This document shows, piece after piece, positions 1 to 5,778 of a DNA stretch of 12,274 bases (positions are counted from its first letter, which is position 1; every line of letters begins with the position of its first letter). Origin of the DNA: Candidatus Portnoybacteria bacterium CG_4_9_14_3_um_filter_43_11 (GTDB taxonomy: Bacteria > Patescibacteriota > Minisyncoccia > Portnoybacterales > UBA2143); assembly GCA_002791035.1 (NCBI GenBank), contig PFWG01000034.1:3933-16206 (forward strand). Reading direction: 5' to 3'. The translations under genes and the position numbers were made by a program. The notes under the pieces are model-generated. The model did no database searches. It saw nothing but the letters and a program-made list of their open reading frames with translations, and had not been told where the DNA came from.

Positions 1-334
1 CGAAAAGAGCATAAAGAAAATTGCCGCCGACAATCAGATAAACCAGCAGAGCGCCGGTCAGCCCAAGAGCGTTGGAAAAAAAAGAAACTCTTTTCCACTT
101 CCCCCCCAAGTATTTTCCCACATAACCCGGCAAGCGATGGATATCTTTGGTTCTTAAAACTATTTCGCCGTAAATAAGTTTGATTAAAATCGTCACGGCG
201 CTAAGAAGAAGAAAATAAAAAAGCATTGTCCAGACGCCGGAACGAACGGTGATATAAGGCAAAGTAAAAAGGCCGACGCCAATAATAGTTCCGACCAAAA
301 CCGACAGCGACTGGAAAATATTTGATTTCTCCAT
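1..334 (-). CDS. Amino acid permease, N-terminal part (cut by window edge)
   Basis: Only the first 111 residues are in the window; the rest lies beyond base 1. The translation starts MEKSNIFQSL and has a glycine-rich first helix with GTIIGVG at residues 15-21 followed by LFTLPY. This is the broken first helix usual in the amino acid/polyamine/organocation superfamily and the related Aa_trans/aromatic amino acid permeases. Hydrophobic segments lie at about residues 8-28, 33-55 and 84-110, and a conserved-looking YGE is at 55-57. It should be an inner-membrane secondary transporter; the substrate cannot be told. The ATG at 334 is supported by AGGGG a few bases upstream, overlapping the stop codon of the preceding small gene. 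It is the last visible gene of the lepB-hisS-HIT run, with a 12-base gap to its upstream neighbour. Confidence 0.8.
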   Translation of the reverse strand, partial: MEKSNIFQSLSVLVGTIIGVGLFTLPYITVRSGVWTMLFYFLLLSAVTILIKLIYGEIVLRTKDIHRLPGYVGKYLGGKWKRVSFFSNALGLTGALLVYLIVGGNFLYALF

Positions 335-343
335 TATTGTTTT

Positions 344-348
344 CCCCT
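344..348 (-). promoter_or_regulatory. Ribosome binding site of the permease gene
   Basis: On the minus strand AGGGG lies about nine bases before the permease ATG at 334. It overlaps the TAG stop of the small membrane protein gene, which suggests translation of the two is coupled. It is one of the few clear Shine-Dalgarno sequences in the window and fixes the permease start. Confidence 0.6.
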
Positions 349-607
349 AAAAAACAGGTAAATAGCCGTTATCCATTAACCATCTGGTTAAGTATAAAGA
401 CGCCACTCCCCAGATAAACGATAAAATAAAAATGATTAATCCTGTCCTTCTCATTCCCGACTCCGCCAAGAGAGCAACGGCCAAAATTACCCCCGAAACG
501 GGACTGATTAAAGCAATGGCAACTGCCAGCCAAAACCATTTCTTTTTTGAGCTTAGAACTATTTCTTTTTTCTCCTCGTTAGTTGTCGGTAAATCCTGGT
601 TGTCCAT
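347..607 (-). CDS. Small two-helix membrane protein of unknown function
   Basis: An 86-residue protein that I do not recognise. It has a charged, Glu/Lys-rich N-terminus (residues 1-23), a hydrophobic helix at about 24-47, a short loop with ESGMRRTG (49-56), a second hydrophobic helix at about 55-73, and a short tail ending GYLPVF. No catalytic motif or signal-peptidase site is visible. The ATG at 607 lies inside the end of the HIT gene, giving a 29-base overlap, and no Shine-Dalgarno sequence is seen before it. Translation probably depends on coupling to HIT, or the true start is further in. The permease follows after 12 bases. Its place in the operon and its two helices would suit an accessory membrane protein, but that is only a guess. 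Confidence 0.6.
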   Translation of the reverse strand: MDNQDLPTTNEEKKEIVLSSKKKWFWLAVAIALISPVSGVILAVALLAESGMRRTGLIIFILSFIWGVASLYLTRWLMDNGYLPVF

Positions 608-935
608 TGTTTAAAAAGCCGCCGCCGAGCAGATGAAGATGGAGATGGTCAACTATCTGCCCGCCGCCGCGGCCGACATTAAATACCAAGCGATAGCCGC
701 TTTGGTCAATGCCAAATTCCTTAGCTAAACTCTTGGCTGCCAAAACCATTTCGCCGACTATTCCTTTATCTTTATTCTCCAACTCGTTGACTGAAATAAT
801 ATGTTTTTTGGAAACAACCAAAAGATGGATATTCGCTTTGGGACTAATATCTTTAAAAGCAATTAGTTTGTCGTTTCCATAAACAACATCAGCTTTTTGT
901 TTGCCCTGGACGATTTGACAGAAAATACAATCCAT
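579..935 (-). CDS. HIT-family (HINT/PKCI type) nucleotide hydrolase
   Basis: A 118-residue histidine-triad protein. The N-terminal CxxC (C3, C6, within MDCIFCQIV) and H45 are zinc-ligand positions of the HINT branch. The triad HLHLHLL has H97, H99 and H101; in the family the middle histidine (here H99) forms the nucleotidyl intermediate. Such enzymes hydrolyse nucleoside phosphoramidates or adenylates, for example AMP-lysine by-products of tRNA synthetases, in the cytoplasm. Length is normal for a single-domain HIT protein. It lies 32 bases downstream of hisS in the same direction, and the pairing with an aminoacyl-tRNA synthetase agrees with such a clean-up role, though this is inference. 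There is no clear ribosome binding site before the ATG. The last codons overlap the start of the next gene. Confidence 0.92.
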   Translation of the reverse strand: MDCIFCQIVQGKQKADVVYGNDKLIAFKDISPKANIHLLVVSKKHIISVNELENKDKGIVGEMVLAAKSLAKEFGIDQSGYRLVFNVGRGGGQIVDHLHLHLLGGGFLNNGQPGFTDN

Positions 936-967
936 AAATTGGCTATAAATTGCTAATTTCGCAATAA

Positions 968-2266
968 TTATTTCTTGACCCTTTTCTTGAGTTCTTTAAT
1001 CACCTTTTCCCAAAGAACCGTTTCCTGGCTGCCAGATTTCATATCTCTAATAATTACTGTCCCATCCAGGGCCTCTTTCTGGCCTAAAATAAGAGCAAAG
1101 GGCACTTTCATTTTGTCGGCTGATTTAAGCTGGGCATTCATCGTATTCTTGCTGAATTGGCTAGCCACTTTTATGTTTGCCCGCCTTAAATCCTCGAAAA
1201 GTTTCAGCGCCTTTTTCTTGCCCAACTCTCCCAATTGAACCAAGAAAATAGACGGTAAACTTTCGCTGGAAACCTTAATATTTTTTTCTTTTATAAAATT
1301 GACCAGCCGGTCTATCCCTAGGCCAAAACCGACGCCGGATGTCTCCTTCCCTCCTAAAATCTTAATCAGATTATCGTAGCGGCCTCCGCCTCCAAGAGCC
1401 GACTGCCTGCCCGCCTCTTCTTCCGGCCAAATCTCAAAAACTGTCTTAGTGTAATAGTCCAAGCCGCGGACAAGCCGAGAATTAAGAATGTATGGAATCT
1501 CAAGTTCATCCAAATATTCCAAAACATTTTTAAAGTGGTTGTGACAATCAAGACAAAGATTATCTATTGTCTGCGGGGTCTCTTCGTTTATTAAGACGCA
1601 TCTGTCGTCTTTGCAATCTAATAGCCGCAACGGGTTTTGTCTTAGCCGTTTTTGACAATCAAAACATAATTCTCCTTTCCTCTTGTTATAAAAATTGACT
1701 AATTTCTTCCGATAAGCCGGTCGGCACTGACGGCAACCAATGCTGTTTATTTGAGCGACAATGTCTTTAAGGCCAAGGCCTCCGACAATAGAAAAAAATA
1801 CCTGAATCAATTGAGCGTCCAAAACGGGATCGTTTTCGCCGATAATCTCGAAGTTTGCCTGTTCATGTTGGCGGTATCTTCCTTTTTGAGACCTTTCGTA
1901 GCGAAAGAGCGGACCAGTGGTATACAACTTTAGCGGATGCGGACGGCTGGAAAGCCCGTCTTCCAAGTAGGCTCTAATAAAGGCCGGCGTAAACTCCGGC
2001 CGCAAAACCAATCTGTCGCCACCTTTTGTTTTTAAAGAATACATTTCCTTCTGGACAATATCAGTTGATGACCCGGTACCCTTAATAAATAGCCCTTCTT
2101 CTTCCAAGATTGGCGTGTCAAGCCGTTCAAAACCATAACTTTTTGCGACCTTCTGGACAACTTGGCGGATTTTTTCCCAATAAATTTGCTCTTCCGGCAG
2201 GATGTCTCTTGTGCCCTTGGGCGCCTGAAACATATTTTTTGATTTTCTCTCTTTTTTTGACGACAT
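968..2266 (-). CDS. hisS: Histidyl-tRNA synthetase with cysteine-rich insert
   Basis: A class II aminoacyl-tRNA synthetase charging tRNA-His. Numbering is from a TTG at 2272, two codons before the ATG chosen here. Motif 1 region APKGTRDILPEE is at about 17-28; motif 2 lies within residues 87-141 (LRPEFTPAF, then FRYE followed by FEIIGE); the histidine-specific RGLDYY is at 269-274; GGGGRYD is at 294-300; motif 3 region GVGFGLGIDRL is at 313-323; and an anticodon-binding domain fills about 335-430. An insert at about 177-245 carries four Cys pairs: C180/C183, C203/C206, C220/C225 and C240/C243. These could bind zinc. The start is uncertain: TTG 2272, ATG 2266 or ATG 2233. The last gives MFQAPKG, close to the usual N-terminus, with GAGAG upstream. 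The gene follows lepB after about 11 bases and precedes HIT. Confidence 0.95.
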   Translation of the reverse strand: MSSKKERKSKNMFQAPKGTRDILPEEQIYWEKIRQVVQKVAKSYGFERLDTPILEEEGLFIKGTGSSTDIVQKEMYSLKTKGGDRLVLRPEFTPAFIRAYLEDGLSSRPHPLKLYTTGPLFRYERSQKGRYRQHEQANFEIIGENDPVLDAQLIQVFFSIVGGLGLKDIVAQINSIGCRQCRPAYRKKLVNFYNKRKGELCFDCQKRLRQNPLRLLDCKDDRCVLINEETPQTIDNLCLDCHNHFKNVLEYLDELEIPYILNSRLVRGLDYYTKTVFEIWPEEEAGRQSALGGGGRYDNLIKILGGKETSGVGFGLGIDRLVNFIKEKNIKVSSESLPSIFLVQLGELGKKKALKLFEDLRRANIKVASQFSKNTMNAQLKSADKMKVPFALILGQKEALDGTVIIRDMKSGSQETVLWEKVIKELKKRVKK

Positions 2267-2277
2267 AGTCAATTGGT

Positions 2278-2796
2278 TTAAAAAATCTTAGCCATATTCA
2301 AAGGCCAGGCCCTGAGCCAAACCTGCCCCACGATATTTTTTGCCGGCAAAATCCCCCACTGCCTTGAATCAGAACTTGCCTGACGGTTGTCTCCCAAAAC
2401 AAAATACTCCCTGTTTTTTAGATTAACAGCCATATCCCCGCGGGTAAAAATTGTTTCCGGCAAATAAAGCGATTCATCCAGCGCGACATCGTTAATGAAA
2501 ACCGCGCCGTCTTTAATCTCAATTTTTTCATTGGGCAAACCGATTATCCTCTTGATGTAATACTGGCTTTCATCAAGAGGATAGTTAAAGACAACTACAT
2601 CGCCCCTTTTTGGCTGGTCAATCCGATAACCAATCTCGTTGATAACCAGATATTGGCCATTGTCAAAATTGGGTTCCATTGAGGCCCCGCGGACAAAAAA
2701 CGGCTGGACGAGGTAATATCTTACCGGAATAATAATCGCCAAAGAAACAATGACTATCTTTGCCGTTTCCCAAACAAAAAGAAGTATTTTTTTCAT
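2278..2796 (-). CDS. lepB: Type I signal peptidase
   Basis: A 172-residue membrane-anchored serine protease that removes signal peptides from exported proteins, acting on the outer face of the cytoplasmic membrane. One N-terminal anchor helix spans about residues 7-29. The catalytic serine is S39 in RGASMEPN and the general-base lysine is K82 in YYIKRIIGLP. RGDVVVF lies at 64-70 and the C-terminal GDNRQASSDSR box is at 135-145. The short length and single anchor are like the Gram-positive SipS type, not the longer two-anchor E. coli enzyme. It is the first gene of the minus-strand run lepB-hisS-HIT-small membrane protein-permease and is divergent from the LCP gene. No Shine-Dalgarno sequence is seen before the ATG at 2796. 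Confidence 0.95.
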   Translation of the reverse strand: MKKILLFVWETAKIVIVSLAIIIPVRYYLVQPFFVRGASMEPNFDNGQYLVINEIGYRIDQPKRGDVVVFNYPLDESQYYIKRIIGLPNEKIEIKDGAVFINDVALDESLYLPETIFTRGDMAVNLKNREYFVLGDNRQASSDSRQWGILPAKNIVGQVWLRAWPLNMAKIF

Positions 2797-2825
2797 CTGG
2801 TTAGAAATTCTTGATTATTGTTTTC

Positions 2826-2856
2826 TATATATTTCTAACTCTAACTCATTTGGCAA
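2826..2856 (-). promoter_or_regulatory. Possible promoter for the lepB-hisS operon
   Basis: On the minus strand TTGCCA (2856-2851) is followed after 19 bases by TATATA (2831-2826), about 30 bases before the lepB ATG. The spacing is longer than the ideal 17 and the -10 match is weak, so this is tentative. Its -35 overlaps that of the opposing LCP promoter by five bases. Confidence 0.3.
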
Positions 2857-2878
2857 AAAAAATCAAATTTGATATACT
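2850..2878 (+). promoter_or_regulatory. Sigma-70-type promoter of the LCP gene, giving a leaderless message
   Basis: TTGGCA (2850-2855), a 17-base spacer and TATACT (2873-2878) each match the -35/-10 consensus at five of six bases. The initiating base would be about six or seven bases after 2878, at 2884-2885, and the ATG is at 2885. The transcript would start at or one base before the AUG, and indeed no ribosome binding site is present. Confidence 0.7.
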
Positions 2879-2884
2879 TTCAGA

Positions 2885-3910
2885 ATGAATTGGCTGGATA
2901 AGAAAACCGGAAAAGAAAAAAGGAAGATTGTTCTAATCGCCTTGTTCTCCTTTCTTTTTGTTTTGTTTATTCTATATAAAATAACTCCGGCTTCCTTGGT
3001 TGAGATATATCCAAGTCAAAAAACAGAAAACGCCAAGATAGAAAGGAAGATTGTTTTTCAAAATATTCCGCTATTAAATGAATCTGAAGACAAACCGCTG
3101 AAAGAAAATATTTTAGTTCTCGGCCGAGCTGGGCAAGGATACGCCGGCGGAAATTTAACCGACACAATTCTCTTAGTTCACATAAGTCAATTTGACTCGG
3201 TTAAAAAATCGGCCTTAATTTCACTGCCCAGGGATCTATTGGTCAGAATACCAGAAAGCCAGTCCTGGAGAAAGATAAATTCGCTCTACGCTTTAGTTGG
3301 CATTAACGGGCTTAAAAATAAAATAGAAGAAATCACCGGGTTATCTGTTGACCGCTATATTGTCGTTGACCTCGCCGTCGTGGAAGAAATCATCAATCTG
3401 ATTGACGGTCTTAATGTTTATGTCAAAGAAGATATCAATGATCCGTATTTTCCCGGCCCCAACTATACTTACCAAACCTTTAACCTTTCGGCGGGCTGGA
3501 GATACTTGGACGGCCCGACTGCTTTAAGGTATATCCGGACCCGCTATACCTCGCCTAACGGCGACTTTGACCGAATGACCCGCCAGCAGCAAGTTATCCA
3601 GTTGCTCAAACAGAAAGTTCTTGCCCTTAATCCTTTATGGGATTTCCCAACCTATTTAAAAATATTTGACTCCTTGAATAAGCATATTGAAACCGACTTG
3701 TCTATTTTGGAAATGAAAACTCTCTACCAGATAGTCAAAGAGATCGGCGCCGATCAAATAAAAAGCGGGGTTATAGACGAAAAAAATACCGAATTGCTTA
3801 CTGGCGGCCAAGTTCCTCTTGGAGAACAAACGGCCTCGGTCGTATATCCGAAGGCCGGACAGGAAAATTACAGCGTAATTAAAGATTTCATCAAAAAAAT
3901 ATTAGAGTAA
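2885..3910 (+). CDS. LytR-CpsA-Psr (LCP) family cell-wall polymer transferase
   Basis: A 341-residue protein with a short basic cytoplasmic N-terminus, one membrane helix at about residues 14-31, and an outward-facing LCP domain at about 75-243. LCP enzymes move undecaprenyl-phosphate-linked glycopolymers to peptidoglycan or another surface acceptor. Family residues visible are D93 in LTDTILLV, R116/D117 in SLPRD, R215, R218 and R220 in RYIRTR, and the following DFDRMTRQQQ (227-236), which bind the polyprenyl phosphate and metal. The usual RSDT appears here as LTDT. The C-terminal 95 residues are a tail without a recognised domain; there is no LytR_C match by eye. It leads the plus-strand run with pth 12 bases behind. 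Its promoter suggests leaderless translation. Confidence 0.9.
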   Translation: MNWLDKKTGKEKRKIVLIALFSFLFVLFILYKITPASLVEIYPSQKTENAKIERKIVFQNIPLLNESEDKPLKENILVLGRAGQGYAGGNLTDTILLVHISQFDSVKKSALISLPRDLLVRIPESQSWRKINSLYALVGINGLKNKIEEITGLSVDRYIVVDLAVVEEIINLIDGLNVYVKEDINDPYFPGPNYTYQTFNLSAGWRYLDGPTALRYIRTRYTSPNGDFDRMTRQQQVIQLLKQKVLALNPLWDFPTYLKIFDSLNKHIETDLSILEMKTLYQIVKEIGADQIKSGVIDEKNTELLTGGQVPLGEQTASVVYPKAGQENYSVIKDFIKKILE

Positions 3911-3922
3911 ACCTTCTATATT

Positions 3923-4468
3923 ATGAAGCTAATTGTTGGTTTGGGTAATCCGGAAAAAAAATACGAGAAAACCCGCCATAATCTTGGCTGGCGGGTAGTT
4001 GATTGTTTATCCGAAAAAACTGGAATTAAGAATTTTAAAAAAGAAAATAAATTCAACGCCTTTGTCGCTATCGGTGAATTCAGCGGGCAAAAGATTATTT
4101 TAGCCAAGCCGCTTTTATATATGAACAATTCCGGCCAAAGCGTCAGAGCAATATCTGACTATTTTAAAATCGTTCCCGAAGATATTACTGTTGTTCACGA
4201 TGAAATTGATCTGCCACTGGGCGAAATAAAAATCCAGGAGAATATAAGTTCAGCCGGGCATAAGGGAGTCCAGTCCATTATTGACCGCTTGAAAACAAAC
4301 GAATTTAAAAGGGTTCGCCTAGGAATAAGACCGAACCAAGAAATAATTCAAAAGACAGAAGAATTTATTTTGGAAGAATTCAGCCAAGAAGAAGAAAAAA
4401 TCGTTGAAGAAGAAATAAAGAAAGCCGCTCAATTGGTTATGGCGGCCCTTTCGTCCAATCCCTGTTAG
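3923..4468 (+). CDS. pth: Peptidyl-tRNA hydrolase
   Basis: A cytoplasmic 181-residue enzyme that cleaves the ester bond of peptidyl-tRNAs dropped by ribosomes, so recycling tRNA. LIVGLGNP (3-10) opens the protein. N9, the catalytic H19 in TRHNLGW, N68 in MNNSGQSV, and D93 in VHDEIDLPLG match the E. coli catalytic and binding residues. The substrate-binding GHNG loop reads SAGHKG (110-115), so the position of E. coli N114 is a lysine. I believe this variant occurs in other lineages but have not checked. The C-terminal 30 residues are Glu/Lys-rich and helical. The gene follows LCP after 12 bases without a Shine-Dalgarno sequence and is followed by the structured spacer before dprA. Confidence 0.95.
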   Translation: MKLIVGLGNPEKKYEKTRHNLGWRVVDCLSEKTGIKNFKKENKFNAFVAIGEFSGQKIILAKPLLYMNNSGQSVRAISDYFKIVPEDITVVHDEIDLPLGEIKIQENISSAGHKGVQSIIDRLKTNEFKRVRLGIRPNQEIIQKTEEFILEEFSQEEEKIVEEEIKKAAQLVMAALSSNPC

Positions 4469-4682
4469 CCCACCCAGAAAGCGTCAGAGATAGATTCGCC
4501 GAAGCGAAATATCTCCGATCTTTGGCCACCCGAATTAGGAGGGATTATTCGGATATCGGCCGCTTCCTGAGAAGGCCAATAGGAATCAGACAATACAAAA
4601 TACTATAAAAACCAACTGGCGTTGTCAACCCCGCGCCTTTCTTGGAGGCAATTTCCTTCAAGAAGGGCCGGGCTAAAGAAAA
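4469..4682 (+). other. Gene-free 214-base spacer with three hairpins; possible structured RNA or 5' leader of dprA
   Basis: This is the longest non-coding stretch in the window and holds no ORF I would support. Hairpin A (4487-4515): GAGATA plus TTCGC pair with GCGAA plus TATCTC around a CGAA loop. Hairpin B (4516-4558): CCGAAT (4530-4535) pairs with ATTCGG (4547-4552), with outer CGAT/ATCG; its 11-base loop contains AGGAGGG. Hairpin C (4630-4672): 18 pairs with one bulged base and a CAATTT loop. A possible -10 (TATAAA, 4604-4609) lacks a good -35. None of the hairpins is followed by a T-run, so plain terminators are unlikely. I see no match to tmRNA, SRP RNA, RNase P RNA or a tRNA. Confidence 0.5.
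4630..4672 (+). repeat. Long inverted repeat just upstream of dprA
   Basis: CCCG (4630-4633), a bulged C, and ten bases 4635-4644 pair with 4659-4668 and CGGG (4669-4672), including one G-T pair. The would-be 14-base loop closes further: 4645-4648 pair with 4655-4658, with one wobble, leaving CAATTT. GGAGG (4644-4648) sits buried in the stem. The dprA ATG is ten bases past the stem and no T-run follows, so a role in dprA message stability or translation is more likely than termination. Confidence 0.6.
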
Positions 4683-5774
4683 ATGACCTATCTAAAAGAA
4701 GATAAATATTTCCATGCTTTTAATCTTACCGGCGGCGTCGGACCGGTTAGCTTTAAAAAAATATTAAACCATTTTAGGTCGTTAAAAGACGCTTGGCGGG
4801 CAAACGCCGGCGAATACGCCCGGACCGGAATAAGCCAATCAATTATAGACGAAATACAAAAGAAAAGGATAAAAATCAATCCGGACCGGGAATTAGAAAA
4901 AATTTCCGGACAGAATATCGGAATTATCAGCATAAAAAACAAAGAATACCCGAAATTATTAAAAGAGATTTATGCGCCGCCGGCGCTTTTATACATTCGC
5001 GGCCGGTTCGCCCCGTCAGATAAGCTAAGTCTAGGCGTCGTCGGACCGAGAAAAGTTTCTCTTTATGGAAAACAAATCACTCCCTTGCTGGTGGCCGATA
5101 TTTGTCAAAAAGGTCTGACTATTGTCAGCGGGTTGGCCAAGGGAGTAGATACTCTGGCGCACCAAACAGCTCTTGAAAACGGAAGTAGAACTATCGCCGT
5201 TCTGGGTTCGGGCATTGATTCAAAAAGTATTTATCCTCGTTCCAATACGCGGTTAGCCGAGAAAATTATTCAAACTGGGGCTGTCATCAGCGAATATCCT
5301 CCCGGCGCAAAACCGTTCGCCCAAAACTTTCCTCAGCGCAACAGAATTATTTCCGGACTGTGCCTGGGCGTTATCGTTATTGAAGCCAGAGAAAAAAGCG
5401 GCGCCTTGATTACCGCTGGAAACGCCCTGGAGCAAAACCGAGAAGTTTTTGCCGTTCCTGGCTCTATTATCAGCCCGAATTCCACCGGAACAAATAATTT
5501 AATTAAGCTTGGAGCAAAATTAGTCAGCTGCGCCAAAGACGTTTTTGAGGAGCTTCACTTAGATTATTCCAGACAGACAAAGACCAAAAATAATCGGGCG
5601 GAAAATAAAGAGGAGGAGTTTATCTTAGGGCGTCTCTCTCAAAAACCCCTCCACATTGACAAAATCATCAACCAAACTAAACTATCAACAGCTAAAACCA
5701 TTTCAACTCTGACCATCTTAGAGATGAAGGGCCGAGTCAGAAATCTGGGAGGAAATAATTACGTGATTAACTAA
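4683..5774 (+). CDS. dprA: DNA-processing protein A (DprA/Smf)
   Basis: A 363-residue protein that binds incoming single-stranded DNA during natural transformation and loads RecA. A helical N-terminal region (about 1-85) has a helix-hairpin-helix-like part. The Rossmann-like core (about 86-305) shows VVGPRK (119-124), SGLAKGVDTLAH (139-150), GSGID (175-179), FPQRNRIISGL (196-206) and KSGALITAGNALEQ (228-241). A C-terminal winged-helix domain lies at about 310-363. An in-frame TAA at 4674-4676 rules out an earlier start. Ribosome binding is weak (AAAGAAAA). It precedes topA by four bases, a common bacterial pairing. No other competence gene is in the window, so active DNA uptake cannot be judged here. 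Confidence 0.95.
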   Translation: MTYLKEDKYFHAFNLTGGVGPVSFKKILNHFRSLKDAWRANAGEYARTGISQSIIDEIQKKRIKINPDRELEKISGQNIGIISIKNKEYPKLLKEIYAPPALLYIRGRFAPSDKLSLGVVGPRKVSLYGKQITPLLVADICQKGLTIVSGLAKGVDTLAHQTALENGSRTIAVLGSGIDSKSIYPRSNTRLAEKIIQTGAVISEYPPGAKPFAQNFPQRNRIISGLCLGVIVIEAREKSGALITAGNALEQNREVFAVPGSIISPNSTGTNNLIKLGAKLVSCAKDVFEELHLDYSRQTKTKNNRAENKEEEFILGRLSQKPLHIDKIINQTKLSTAKTISTLTILEMKGRVRNLGGNNYVIN

Positions 5775-5778
5775 CACT

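Noticed and set aside
946..962. Hairpin ATTGC/GCAAT between hisS and HIT as a terminator
   Set aside because: Five weak pairs with a seven-base loop and no T-run; the genes are tightly spaced and same-strand, so read-through is more likely.
4604..4609. TATAAA as -10 of a dprA promoter in the spacer
   Set aside because: No -35 with even half-consensus lies 16-18 bases upstream and there is no extended -10 TG; kept only as a note in the spacer entry.
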